From the NCBI RefSeq assembly GCF_000424385.1, contig NZ_AUJU01000024.1, positions 1-64,000 on the forward strand: a stretch of DNA of 64,000 nucleotides. The letters are read 5' to 3'. Origin of the DNA: Butyrivibrio sp. LC3010. Lineage in GTDB: Bacteria; Bacillota; Clostridia; Lachnospirales; Lachnospiraceae. Positions 52,856-62,690 of this stretch are shown piece by piece (the first letter of the stretch is position 1; each line of letters starts with the position of its first letter). The notes under the pieces were generated by a model. The model made no database searches and was not told the origin of the DNA. It saw only the letters and a program-made list of their open reading frames with translations. Both the position numbers and the translations under genes were made by a program.

Positions 52856-54553
52856 TTAGTTTAAAGGCAGCTTTATGGTAGCTGTTGTGCCAATCCCCAT
52901 CTCGCTTTCATAGGAAATGCCATATTCCTGACCAAAATAGAGCTTTATACGCTGGTCAACGTTTCTGATACCGTAGCCCTTTGTTTCTGCTGTCAGAATG
53001 TTGTCCAGCGTATTTTTGTCCATACCACAGCCATTGTCTTTCACGGTAATGAGTATATTTTCATCATCCCTTTTTATGCTGATATAAAGCTTTCCAATAT
53101 AGTCTTCTTTATCGTTGTATCTTATGCCGTGAACAATGGAATTTTCAACAAGAGGCTGAATTATCAGGTTGATGACTCTGCAGCCAAACAAGGATTCATC
53201 AACATCATAACTGAATTCGAAGGAGTCTGAGTGGAGCATCCTCTGTATCTCCAGATATGATAAAGTATTTCTCCATTCATCTGCCAATTTGGTTGTATTG
53301 TGCCCTTTATTCAGGGTAGTTCTGTAAAAAGTGGATAGTTGAAGCGCAATGCTGCTGATCTCAGACTGATCCGCCTGTATAGCTTTACTGTTTATCATGG
53401 ACAGACAGTTGTACAGAAAATGAGGATTTATCTGAGATTGTAGCATTTGAAGCCTATATTCCTGCTTCGCAAGTTTATTAATATATAGCTCGTGAATGGT
53501 GTTTTCGAGACGTCTTGCCATGTTATCAAAAGCGCCTATGAGTTTGGCTATTTCATCATTGTTTTTGCTTTTTACGGTTACTGTGAAGTTATCAGCCTGA
53601 ATCTGATCCATATTGTTTGCGAGCTTTTCAAGAGGCTCTACCAGATGCTTGGATAGAACCACACCAAGGTAGATCATGGAAACTATACATAAAGCAATCA
53701 TTCCCATGATGACAAGAATAAATGAATTGGCGGTACTTGTTATAAATTTCTGCGGTCTGAAAACAATGATATTCCAGCCGTGGGAATCTTCTGTAGAGAC
53801 TTCTCTAAAATATCCGGAACCTGCATTTTTACCAAGTGTCTGCTCCAAATTCTGTTCAAAGAATAATTCGGAGGGAGCATTAGAAAAAGTGGAATAGTCA
53901 AAAATAAGCTGTCCCGCACTGTCATATATGCCAATCGCATAATCATCCTCAAATAATGTTTTATAGGAAGAAAACGCATAGTCGTAGGACAACGTGATAG
54001 TCATGATATTATTATAAAAACGGCAGGGAACAAGATATACCAATAAGAATTTGCTGCTGTTTTTATCGAATATGTAGAAGGGTTTTTGGGCTGAGAGAGC
54101 ATCAGAATACCAGCTATACTCCTGGAGGTCTGACAGTTGTTTAAGTGTGGTCCCGTGGGGATACAGGTTGGTCTCTGTATAAAGAGTTATCCCCTCAATC
54201 TCAGGATGCATGGCCTGTATCATAAGAAATTTAGAGTCAAAAACCTCAGTATTTGCAAGGAACATCTCATAGTTACTGCCATATTTTTTGTCCACAGCTG
54301 ATTGAATGGCTTCATCCCAGGCAAGGGTAGTTATGATACTTTCCTGAAGAGACAGATAATGACTTAAAGAAGATGATGCCTGATCCAGAACATTATTGAT
54401 ATTATTTTTTTCCTGAGAAACCAGAAGCCTTCTGGACTGTATAGTACAGAAGGCTCCTAATAGTATTACAGGAATCAGACTAACTACAAAACATATTATC
54501 TGAATTTTATTTCTGAATTTAAGGTTTTGATACCAGGACATACCGCTTATCAT
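52856..54553 (-). CDS. YesM-type sensor histidine kinase
   Basis: The protein has about 565 residues. An N-terminal helix (~20-42) and a long extracellular domain precede a second helix (~280-305). A HAMP linker (LSKHLVEPLEKLANNMDQIQ) is followed by the kinase core with LQSQINPHFLYNCLSMIN. The HATPase motifs are PLVENSIVHGI and DNGCGM ... GYGIRNVDQRIKLYFG. The start is uncertain: ATG at 54553 lies just after the regulator stop, whereas a GTG at 54571 would overlap it. It is co-transcribed with the AraC-type regulator and divergent from the LplABC/GH31 operon. Confidence 0.9.
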   Translation of the reverse strand: MISGMSWYQNLKFRNKIQIICFVVSLIPVILLGAFCTIQSRRLLVSQEKNNINNVLDQASSSLSHYLSLQESIITTLAWDEAIQSAVDKKYGSNYEMFLANTEVFDSKFLMIQAMHPEIEGITLYTETNLYPHGTTLKQLSDLQEYSWYSDALSAQKPFYIFDKNSSKFLLVYLVPCRFYNNIMTITLSYDYAFSSYKTLFEDDYAIGIYDSAGQLIFDYSTFSNAPSELFFEQNLEQTLGKNAGSGYFREVSTEDSHGWNIIVFRPQKFITSTANSFILVIMGMIALCIVSMIYLGVVLSKHLVEPLEKLANNMDQIQADNFTVTVKSKNNDEIAKLIGAFDNMARRLENTIHELYINKLAKQEYRLQMLQSQINPHFLYNCLSMINSKAIQADQSEISSIALQLSTFYRTTLNKGHNTTKLADEWRNTLSYLEIQRMLHSDSFEFSYDVDESLFGCRVINLIIQPLVENSIVHGIRYNDKEDYIGKLYISIKRDDENILITVKDNGCGMDKNTLDNILTAETKGYGIRNVDQRIKLYFGQEYGISYESEMGIGTTATIKLPLN

Positions 54554-54557
54554 AATC

Positions 54558-55310
54558 TCAGTTTTCTCCACTTCTTACTTTTTCAGGTGTTTTCCCAAAA
54601 TGATCACGGAAGCTTTTTACAAAATAGGAGTCATTTTTAAAGCCTACACTGATTCCAATATCAGCAATTTTCATATTGGTGGTCAGAAGCATCTCTCTGG
54701 CTTTTTCCATGCGGACATTTTTGATATATTTGTTGATTCCGCAGCCGGTCTCTGCTTTAAATATTGTGCTCAGATAGCTTGTGTTTAAGTAGACCATTTC
54801 AGCAAGGCTGTTTAGTGATATATTTTTATAGTAATTGGCTTTAATATATTTTTTTACAAGCTCAACGGAATGCTTGCCGCCGTCAGTTCCGCTTATTTTT
54901 GTTTCCGGCAGCTCTTTCTTTTGGCTTGCGTTATCAAGGAGTTTCAAGGTGCTGTCCATGGTTGCCTCGAACTCCTTTGGATCTAATGGTTTTAACATAT
55001 AGTTACATGCATGAACAGACAGAGCAGCTTTTGCATATGAAAAATTATCGTAGCAGCTAAAAAAAAGTATCGGCAGTTCGTCATTGCCTTCACGCGCCTT
55101 TTTAGCAAGGTCAATACCACTTACGAATGGCATTTCTATATCTGTAAGAAGAACATCAATCGGAGTGCCGCCAAGTATATCAAGAGCCTGCTTGCCATTT
55201 GATGCGTGGAGTACATTAAAAGTTTCCGTAAGTCCCAGCTTTTGCAGCAGGAAAATTACAAGATCATATTCATTTTTTTCATCCTCAGCAATCAGCATAT
55301 TATAGGACAT
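54558..55310 (-). CDS. Short YesN-type response regulator with AraC domain
   Basis: The 250-residue protein consists of a receiver domain (1-~120) with Asp57 in VLLTDIEMP and Lys in MLKPLD, joined by a short linker to an AraC double helix-turn-helix (~150-248, ending VGFKNDSYFVKSFRDHFGKTPEKVR). It is much shorter than the other YesN protein in the window because the middle region is missing. The ATG follows GGAGG. It probably activates the divergent lplABC/GH31 operon. Confidence 0.92.
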   Translation of the reverse strand: MSYNMLIAEDEKNEYDLVIFLLQKLGLTETFNVLHASNGKQALDILGGTPIDVLLTDIEMPFVSGIDLAKKAREGNDELPILFFSCYDNFSYAKAALSVHACNYMLKPLDPKEFEATMDSTLKLLDNASQKKELPETKISGTDGGKHSVELVKKYIKANYYKNISLNSLAEMVYLNTSYLSTIFKAETGCGINKYIKNVRMEKAREMLLTTNMKIADIGISVGFKNDSYFVKSFRDHFGKTPEKVRSGEN

Positions 55311-55516
55311 ATGTGCATTCCTCCGAAATTAAAACGATTTTACAAAATTCATTATATCAATAAAAATAGGAAGCACAATCTGTAAAATAAAATGTCCTAA
55401 AAAAATGATACAAATCCAAAAAAATTTATATATAATCCATAAAAATCGAATGCTACTATATCTGTGTCGATACATTAGCTAATGGGGAACAAAAAACAAG
55501 TAAAAGGGAGAATGTT
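55311..55516. promoter_or_regulatory. Divergent control region of the second YesMN/LplABC locus
   Basis: 206 AT-rich bases separate the regulator and binding-protein genes. A TATATAATCC stretch around 55430 is a plausible -10 for the + strand operon. No clear repeat pair for the AraC-type regulator was identified by eye. Confidence 0.35.
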
Positions 55517-57268
55517 ATGTTAATGAGAAGGGCAAAAAGAATAATATCCTGTGCCGTACTCTCAACAGCAGTACTTACAATGACTGCTTGCGGAAACACA
55601 GGTGGGGACACAAATTCTGCTTCGGAAACACAGGAAGCTCAGGATAATACACATAGTAATGACAATAAGGAAAATGCTTCTTCAAATGGGGATGAGGCAG
55701 CATTTAAAGGTTTTGAGCCATATGAGGATGAGCTGAATATTCATATCGGAAGACTGGCTTCACAGCACACAGTATCCACACTTCTTCCGGGAGATACTCT
55801 TGAGGACAATCCTTATACCAGATATGTGACAGATAATCTCAACATTACATTTACAGATGAGATTGAAGCAGCAGATGAGGATTATAAGAACAATATAGCG
55901 CTTGCAACATCAAGTGGAGATATCCCGGAGATGTTTACGGTTACAAGCTATGACACTCTGGTTGATCTTGTAGAAAGCGATCTGCTTTGCGATTTAACAG
56001 ATGTATACAATGAATACGCCAGTGATTATATAAAGAAGATCTATGATTCCTTCGAGGGAAGAGGTCTTGATATGGTTACCTTTGACGGTAAGCTGATGGC
56101 TCTTCCGGGAACCAATGCTGATAATGGTGTTCCTACACTTTGCTGGATAAGAAAAGACTGGCTTGACAAGCTGAATATCAACCCTGATGAGGACGGGGAT
56201 CTGTGCGTTAGCTATGAAGAAATTGCAGATGTAGCAAGAGCTTTCGTAAAGGAAGATGTTTCAGGTAAGGGAACAATCGGTATCGCTATGAGTGATGGCA
56301 TCGGTGATGCTGAGTGGATTGCCAATGCAAATGGCGGATTTGTAGGAAAATGGCTTGATAACGGTGATGGAACAATCTCATGGTCTACATTATCAGATGC
56401 AAACAAGAAGAGTTGGGAAATCTTACACCAGTGGTTTGAAGAGGGAATTCTTGATCCTCAGTTTGGTACAAGAACCTATGAGGATGTTACAGCTCTTTTG
56501 ATTGATAATAAGTGCGGTATCGCATTTGGCGCATGGCATATGCCTGACTGGAGATTTTCACATGTTAAGGATGCCAATCCGGAGGCTGAGTACATTGCTT
56601 ACACAATTAAGGATTCAACAGGCAAGGTAAATCTTGCGCATGAAAATCCGACAAATAACTTCATTGTTGTAAGAAAAGACTACGAGCATCCTGAAGCTGC
56701 AGTAAAGATCCAAAATGTACTTTTTGATGAGCTTGTACATGAAACTCTTGATACAGCACCGGAAGTAATGTCATTTGTCCAGAACGGCGGTGATAACTTC
56801 ACAAAGCCTGTACAGATCGAATGTCTGCCTTCTACAACCAAAGATGTTTACTTTAATGAGCATCAGGCTGTTCTCAAGGGAGAACTTAAGCCCGAGGATA
56901 CATCGACAGCAGAGAACAAGAACAGCTCATCTATCATGCTTGAGTACTTGAAGGATCCTGAAAATGTAACAGAAGAAACACGTACAGGATGGTCATTCTA
57001 TAATTCAAGAATCGTAGGTCTTGGTGCAGCCATCGACGGACTTAATAAAAATGGTAATGCCAACTGGGTATCACCCCTTTATCCACCGACACTTGAAGCA
57101 ATGGAGCAGAAAAAAGCTGCTCTGGATACGCTTGAGCTTAAGGCATATATCCAGATTGTAACAGGTGAGCAGCCTATCGAATACTTCGAACAGTATAAGC
57201 AGGATTGGATGGATTACGGTGGTGCTGATATCATTGCAGAAATGGAAGAGTACTACGCTAACAAATAA
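55517..57268 (+). CDS. LplA-type extracellular solute-binding lipoprotein
   Basis: The 583-residue lipoprotein has signal peptide and lipobox MTAC (Cys25), then an acidic Asn/Ser/Glu-rich linker (~26-65). The binding domain is of the LplA/YtcQ family, beginning ELNIHIGRLASQHTVSTLLPGD. The start follows GGGAG. The two LplB/LplC-type permeases follow within 30 bases. The ligand is probably an oligosaccharide, given the downstream GH31 enzyme. Confidence 0.92.
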   Translation: MLMRRAKRIISCAVLSTAVLTMTACGNTGGDTNSASETQEAQDNTHSNDNKENASSNGDEAAFKGFEPYEDELNIHIGRLASQHTVSTLLPGDTLEDNPYTRYVTDNLNITFTDEIEAADEDYKNNIALATSSGDIPEMFTVTSYDTLVDLVESDLLCDLTDVYNEYASDYIKKIYDSFEGRGLDMVTFDGKLMALPGTNADNGVPTLCWIRKDWLDKLNINPDEDGDLCVSYEEIADVARAFVKEDVSGKGTIGIAMSDGIGDAEWIANANGGFVGKWLDNGDGTISWSTLSDANKKSWEILHQWFEEGILDPQFGTRTYEDVTALLIDNKCGIAFGAWHMPDWRFSHVKDANPEAEYIAYTIKDSTGKVNLAHENPTNNFIVVRKDYEHPEAAVKIQNVLFDELVHETLDTAPEVMSFVQNGGDNFTKPVQIECLPSTTKDVYFNEHQAVLKGELKPEDTSTAENKNSSSIMLEYLKDPENVTEETRTGWSFYNSRIVGLGAAIDGLNKNGNANWVSPLYPPTLEAMEQKKAALDTLELKAYIQIVTGEQPIEYFEQYKQDWMDYGGADIIAEMEEYYANK

Positions 57269-57290
57269 ATAAAATACGGGTGAGTGCAAT

Positions 57291-58202
57291 ATGGCAAAGA
57301 ATAATACTGCTAGTAAGATTAAAACTAAAAATATTGCCTCAGAAGTGTTCTATCAGTGCATGATGTTACCGGGCATGGTATTCGTTATATTATTTAACCT
57401 CGTGCCTATGCTTGGTATCATCATGGCATTTCAGGATTTTAAGCCCGCGAAGGGATTTCTGGGATCTAAGTTCGTCGGTCTTAAGCATTACATCTATCTT
57501 TTTCAAATTCCCGATGGATTTAACATATTCAGAAATACGCTGGTTATCGCAGTCGGCAAGATTGTGATAGGAACGCTTATGGCAATAGCTTTTTCAATTT
57601 TGTTAAACGAAATAAAACATGTATGGCTGAAAAAAGGTGTTCAGACAGTTGTTTATCTACCTCACTTCCTGTCCTGGGTAATTCTTGCAACAGCCATTAA
57701 AAATCTCTTCAGGCTTGATGGATTTGTAAATGCAGTACTTGGAACAGGAGTCAACTTTTTAGGCAGCAATTCTTTTTTCCAACCTCTGCTGATAGGAAGT
57801 GATGTTTGGAAGGAATTTGGCTATAATTCCGTAGTCTATCTGGCGGCTCTTACTGCAATAGATCCAGGTCTCCATGAAGCTGCAAAAATCGATGGTGCAA
57901 ATTGGTGGGACAGAGTGATTCACGTAACCCTGCCCGGAATGCGCTCTGTCATAATACTTATGTGCGCCATGAGCCTTGGAAGTATACTAAATGCCGGCTT
58001 TGATCAGGTTTATAACCTTTATACTGCGCCGGTTTATGAGACAGGTGATATTATTGACACCTATGTGTACAGGGTAGGTCTTACCTCAATGCAATATAGT
58101 TTTGCAACGGCTATAGGACTTTTGAAATCAGTTATAGCCTTTGTGCTTATGATGCTTGCTAATCATCTGGCTAAGAAATATACAGACAGTAAAATATTCT
58201 GA
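57291..58202 (+). CDS. LplB-type ABC transporter permease
   Basis: The 303-residue permease has six transmembrane helices. It begins with a basic N terminus, then LPGMVFVILFNLVPMLGIIMAFQDFKPAKGFLGSKFVGLKHY. The EAA motif EAAKIDGANWWDRVIHVTLPGM lies near residue 200. The start follows GGGTGAG. It is located between the binding protein and the second permease. No ATPase gene is in the operon. Confidence 0.93.
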   Translation: MAKNNTASKIKTKNIASEVFYQCMMLPGMVFVILFNLVPMLGIIMAFQDFKPAKGFLGSKFVGLKHYIYLFQIPDGFNIFRNTLVIAVGKIVIGTLMAIAFSILLNEIKHVWLKKGVQTVVYLPHFLSWVILATAIKNLFRLDGFVNAVLGTGVNFLGSNSFFQPLLIGSDVWKEFGYNSVVYLAALTAIDPGLHEAAKIDGANWWDRVIHVTLPGMRSVIILMCAMSLGSILNAGFDQVYNLYTAPVYETGDIIDTYVYRVGLTSMQYSFATAIGLLKSVIAFVLMMLANHLAKKYTDSKIF

Positions 58203-58216
58203 GAAGGAAAATACAT

Positions 58217-59104
58217 ATGAATACAAAGAAAATAGCTGGAAAAACCGGTATTATCTGCATCTATGGAATTGTAGTTTTCCTGGGGCTTTGCTGTCTTTTG
58301 CCATTGTGGTATATCGTGGCAATATCATTTTCAAAAGCCTCTGCTGTAGAAGGAAATATGGTATCACTGATACCAATAGGATTTAATACAGTGGCCTACG
58401 AGGAAATTCTTACAGATGCTCAATATTGGCGATCCTTTTTAATATCTATTCTGCGCGTAATTCTGGCGGTCATCATTAACCTTTCCCTGACAGTCAGCAT
58501 GGCTTACGCGCTTACCAAGAACAATAAACAGTTCCACGGAAGAGATATTTATATGAACATTCTTATTTTTGCCATGCTCTTTAATGGCGGAATGATTCCG
58601 ACATTTCTGGCGATAAAAAAGTATCATCTGCTAAATACTATATGGGCATTGGTACTTCCGGGAGCTGTTCCGATTTTTAATGTAATACTGCTGATGAATT
58701 TTTTCCTCGGAATACCAAAGTCTCTGGAGGAAGCAGCAGTCCTTGACGGTGCAAATCCGCTACAGGTTCTCACCAGGGTATATATTCCCTGCTCTGTGCC
58801 GGTTCTTGCAACGGTAACACTTTTTAGTATCGTAGGCAGTTGGAATGATTTCTATAGCGGACTTATATACATCACAAGAATAGAGAACTATCCGCTTATG
58901 ACTTATATTCAGAGCCTGACCATAAACATGGAAGAGATAGTAAAGCACGGTACAATGGAAGACATTATCAGGGCTTCGCAGGTATCCGAGCAGAACCTGA
59001 ATGCTGCTAAAATCGTAGTGGCTGTTATTCCGCTAATGCTCATTTATCCGTTTTTACAAAAGTACTTTATAACAGGAATCGTAATAGGTTCGGTTAAGGA
59101 ATAA
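58217..59104 (+). CDS. LplC-type ABC transporter permease
   Basis: The 295-residue permease has six helices and the EAA motif EAAVLDGANPLQVLTRVYIPCSVP near residue 175. The C terminus KYFITGIVIGSVKE is typical of the family. It starts 14 bases after the first permease and ends 14 bases before the GH31 gene. Confidence 0.93.
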   Translation: MNTKKIAGKTGIICIYGIVVFLGLCCLLPLWYIVAISFSKASAVEGNMVSLIPIGFNTVAYEEILTDAQYWRSFLISILRVILAVIINLSLTVSMAYALTKNNKQFHGRDIYMNILIFAMLFNGGMIPTFLAIKKYHLLNTIWALVLPGAVPIFNVILLMNFFLGIPKSLEEAAVLDGANPLQVLTRVYIPCSVPVLATVTLFSIVGSWNDFYSGLIYITRIENYPLMTYIQSLTINMEEIVKHGTMEDIIRASQVSEQNLNAAKIVVAVIPLMLIYPFLQKYFITGIVIGSVKE

Positions 59105-59118
59105 GTTGGAGGACTAAG

Positions 59119-61551
59119 ATGAATAAAACACTGAACATTACGAGACATCCTGTTTCAAAACCGGAGAATGTAATATGCCAGGGAAATTACAGGATTACGA
59201 TTTTAACTGAAAGACTCATAAGATTTGAATACAGTAAAGATCAGGTATTTGAAGACAGAGCAACGCAGGTTGTGCTAAACAGAGATTTTCCAAAGGTATC
59301 TTTTAGTCTGAATAAGACTTCTGAAAGGATTGAGATTAAGACAAGATATCTTCATCTTTATTATGATGAAAAGGAGCCTGGTGAAACAGGGCTTCAGGTA
59401 GAAATAAAGGACAGTAAAACATCTCATGTCGGTCACTGGTACTATGGGAAAAAAGCTCAAATGGCGGGTAACCTTGGCGGAACAATAAGAACTCTCGATG
59501 AAGTAAATGGAAGTTGTCCAATCGATGCAGGTCTTGTTTCAAAAGACGGTTGGGGTCTTCATGATGATTCAACATCGCTTGTTATTACGGAAGATGGCTG
59601 GGTAGCTCTGCGTGAGCATGCGGAAACAGATTTGTATCTGTTTGGATATGGTAGTGATTATAAGGGATGCCTGCATGATTTCTATACTCTTACAGGCAAA
59701 ACGCCAATGCTTCCCAGATTCGTACTTGGTAACTGGTGGAGCAGATATTATGAATACTCTGAAAAAAGCTACAGAGAGCTTATGGAGCGATTTGATGATG
59801 AAGGAATACCTTTTTCTGTAGCAGTAATAGATATGGACTGGCATCTTGTTGATATTGATCCTAAGTATGGAAGCGGCTGGACCGGATTTTCCTGGAACAA
59901 GAAGCTTTTTCCTGATCCCCCGAAATTCATGAAATATCTGCATGACAGAGGTATGAAAGTCACGCTGAATCTCCATCCTGCTGATGGGATAAGAGCTTAC
60001 GAGGACTGTTATCACGATATAGCAGAAAAAATGGGAGTAGATATTCAAAACCAGGAGACCGTTGAATTTGATGCTGCAAACTCCAGGTTCATAGAAAATT
60101 ATCTGGAGTATGTTTGTCATCCCCATGAAAAAGACGGAGTTGATTTTTGGTGGATAGACTGGCAGCAAGGCACAAAAACGGGACTAAAAGGGCTTGATCC
60201 TCTCTGGATATTAAATCACTATCATTATCTCGATAGTGGAAGGAATGGTTTGCGGCCTCTTACTTTTTCAAGATATGCAGGACCCGGATCCCACAGATAT
60301 CCTATAGGATTTTCAGGAGATACAGTTGTAACCTGGGAATCACTGCAGTTTCAGCCCTATTTTACAGCTACAGCCTCAAATATAGGTTATGGCTGGTGGA
60401 GTCATGATATAGGCGGTCACACTCATGGTTATAAGGATGATCAGCTGGAATGCAGATGGTATCAGTTTGGTGTCTTTTCACCTATCATGCGACTTCATTC
60501 GGAAAAAAATGAATTCAATGGAAAAGAACCCTGGCGCTTTAGAAAAGATATAAGCGAAATAATGAAGAGATTCCTTAGGTTAAGGCATGAGTTATTGCCA
60601 TATCTTTATACCATGAATTACAGGGCATATAAATTTGATGAGCCAATCATACAGCCTTTGTACTATAACATTATGCCGGATGAGGCCTTTGAGCAGGCAT
60701 ACGAACAAGTAAAAAATGAGTATTATTTTGGAACAGAAATGATAGTAAGCCCTGTGACAAGTAAGTGTATCAAAGGCATAAATGTGGCAAAGACCACAAC
60801 ATACCTGCCGGAAGGTAATTACTATGATTTCTTTACAGATGTCATATACTCAGGAGGCAAAAACATAGACTGTTACCGCACCCTGGAATCGATACCTCTG
60901 TTTGTACCGGAGGGAGGAATCATTCCAATGACGGACAAAATAGGAACTAAGGATGTAACTACTAATCCGGATTCACTTGTAATTCATGCTTATGCAGGAA
61001 AAAATGGCAGCTTCACAATGTATGAAGATGACAATGTAAGTATGGGTTATGTGGATGGAGATGCTGTATTTACAGAATTTATCCTGAAGTGGTCTGATGA
61101 AAAGAGTTTTACCATCAAAGCTCCAACAGGTAATATCAGTCTTCTTCCCAGGAAGAGAGATTACCGAATTGTAATTCATGGCGCAGATATGAGTAAGTAC
61201 AAGGGTGGTCTCCAAAGTTATGTTACCGTATCTGATGGAAGTACTCCAATAGGCGCGGAGATTTCCTACAATGAAAAGCTTAATCAGCTTATTGTAAACA
61301 TGCCTGAGTGTAGTTTGGATAAGGATATAACCATTACGATTCCTGCTGACATCTGCTTAAAGAAGAATGCTGTAAAAAGTGTAATATTTGATTTTCTTAA
61401 TCAGGCTGAAATTTCTTTTGCTCTTAAAAACGATATTTACTGGGCTGTAGATAACGGCGATACTCCGGATCAGATTATGGAGAGCCTTGAGCAAATGAAT
61501 ATTGAGAATGATCTTTATAAAGCGATATACGAAATAATATACAGTTCGTAA
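59119..61551 (+). CDS. Glycoside hydrolase family 31 enzyme (alpha-glucosidase or related)
   Basis: The 810-residue cytoplasmic enzyme has an N-terminal beta domain (~1-200) and a GH31 barrel (~210-540). The putative nucleophile Asp lies in VDFWWIDWQQGT near 350, and the acid/base Asp in GFSGDTVVTWESL near 400, followed by SNIGYGWWSHDIGGHTHG. Beta domains and an extra C-terminal region follow to 810. It differs from the first GH31 here (WNDMNEP type), so its specificity (alpha-glucosidase, alpha-xylosidase or another) is probably different. It is the last gene of the LplABC operon and is followed by a terminator at 61560-61589. Confidence 0.92.
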   Translation: MNKTLNITRHPVSKPENVICQGNYRITILTERLIRFEYSKDQVFEDRATQVVLNRDFPKVSFSLNKTSERIEIKTRYLHLYYDEKEPGETGLQVEIKDSKTSHVGHWYYGKKAQMAGNLGGTIRTLDEVNGSCPIDAGLVSKDGWGLHDDSTSLVITEDGWVALREHAETDLYLFGYGSDYKGCLHDFYTLTGKTPMLPRFVLGNWWSRYYEYSEKSYRELMERFDDEGIPFSVAVIDMDWHLVDIDPKYGSGWTGFSWNKKLFPDPPKFMKYLHDRGMKVTLNLHPADGIRAYEDCYHDIAEKMGVDIQNQETVEFDAANSRFIENYLEYVCHPHEKDGVDFWWIDWQQGTKTGLKGLDPLWILNHYHYLDSGRNGLRPLTFSRYAGPGSHRYPIGFSGDTVVTWESLQFQPYFTATASNIGYGWWSHDIGGHTHGYKDDQLECRWYQFGVFSPIMRLHSEKNEFNGKEPWRFRKDISEIMKRFLRLRHELLPYLYTMNYRAYKFDEPIIQPLYYNIMPDEAFEQAYEQVKNEYYFGTEMIVSPVTSKCIKGINVAKTTTYLPEGNYYDFFTDVIYSGGKNIDCYRTLESIPLFVPEGGIIPMTDKIGTKDVTTNPDSLVIHAYAGKNGSFTMYEDDNVSMGYVDGDAVFTEFILKWSDEKSFTIKAPTGNISLLPRKRDYRIVIHGADMSKYKGGLQSYVTVSDGSTPIGAEISYNEKLNQLIVNMPECSLDKDITITIPADICLKKNAVKSVIFDFLNQAEISFALKNDIYWAVDNGDTPDQIMESLEQMNIENDLYKAIYEIIYSS

Positions 61552-61559
61552 AAAAACTG

Positions 61560-61589
61560 ATGCCAGGAGTCTGTTTAGATTCCTGGCAT
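61560..61589. terminator. Bidirectional terminator between GH31 and potD
   Basis: A perfect 9-bp stem (61560-61568 with 61581-61589) with a 12-base loop is preceded by AAAAAAA, so it can end both converging transcripts. Confidence 0.8.
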
Positions 61590-61623
61590 TTACCATTTCA
61601 AAAGAAATTCTGGTTTTAAATCC

Positions 61624-62685
61624 TTAATCAGCGGATTTAACTTTCATCCATTCATTGGAATAGAGCTTATCGGTTTCTTCACCGAGATACTGATAAGCCT
61701 CAACATTCATAGTAGAAAGATCAGGGAAAGCAACCTTAGAGTTCTTTATATCTTCATCTTCGATGTTTTCCTGAGCTTCGGTATTGGGAGTGGAGTAGGT
61801 GATGTACTCAAAGTTCTTAAGAGCAATATCACCGCGGCACATAAAATCAATCCATTTTTCAGCATTGGAAACATGCTTGGATCCCTTGGTAATAACCCAG
61901 GAATCAATCCATACATTGGTGCCTTCCTTTGGAACAACATACTCAAGATTAGGATTTTCTCTAGCGGTATAAATTGCTTCGCCGGAGTAGATTACTCCAA
62001 GAGCGGCTTCTTCACCGATCATTTTATCCCTTACCTGATCAATTACATATGCCTGAACAAGTGGTTTTTGTGCAATAAGATCCTCTGTCGCTTTTGAAAC
62101 TTCATCAGGATCTTTAGAATTAAGTGAATAACCGTTTTTGATAAGAGCCACCATGTAAGCATCTCTTACTGAATCCTGCATAAGTATCTGACCTTTGTAT
62201 TTTTCATCCCAAAGGATATCCCAGCTGTCAACAACATCATCTACCATGGTCTTGTTATAGAGGATTCCGACTGTTCCCCAGCAATAGGGAATGGAGTACT
62301 TATTCTCAGGATCAAAATCTTTTGAAGTCTCAAAATACTGCTGACCGATATTTTTGACATTTGGAATATTGTCAAAGTTAAGGGGCTGAACCATGTCATT
62401 TTCAATGAGCTTCTGAATCATGTAATCGGATGGGCAGATAACATCATAGGCTGAAGTATCTTGTGCAAGCTTTGCGTACATGATCTCATTGTTTTCGAAC
62501 ATGTCGTAGATTACATCGATACCGGTCTCATCTTCAAATTCCTTTATTACATCTTCATCTATGTACTCGCCCCAGTTGTAGACATAAAGTTTGTTGTTTG
62601 AATCAGTTTTCTCTGACCCGCAGCCTGCTAAAGCAGCACAAGTTATCATGACAACAAGTGCCACGGAAATCAATTTCTTTTTCAT
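61624..62685 (-). CDS. potD: Spermidine/putrescine-binding lipoprotein
   Basis: The 353-residue lipoprotein from the ATG at 62685 begins MKKKLISVALVVMITCAALAGC (lipobox Cys22) and continues KLYVYNWGEYIDEDVIKEFEDETGIDVIYDMFENNEIMYAKL, the classical PotD opening. It delivers polyamines to PotBC. The second ATG is preferred because AGGGAG is 11 bases away; the first (62694) would sit only 2 bases from it and overlaps the potC stop. Confidence 0.94.
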   Translation of the reverse strand: MKKKLISVALVVMITCAALAGCGSEKTDSNNKLYVYNWGEYIDEDVIKEFEDETGIDVIYDMFENNEIMYAKLAQDTSAYDVICPSDYMIQKLIENDMVQPLNFDNIPNVKNIGQQYFETSKDFDPENKYSIPYCWGTVGILYNKTMVDDVVDSWDILWDEKYKGQILMQDSVRDAYMVALIKNGYSLNSKDPDEVSKATEDLIAQKPLVQAYVIDQVRDKMIGEEAALGVIYSGEAIYTARENPNLEYVVPKEGTNVWIDSWVITKGSKHVSNAEKWIDFMCRGDIALKNFEYITYSTPNTEAQENIEDEDIKNSKVAFPDLSTMNVEAYQYLGEETDKLYSNEWMKVKSAD

Positions 62686-62690
62686 AATGA

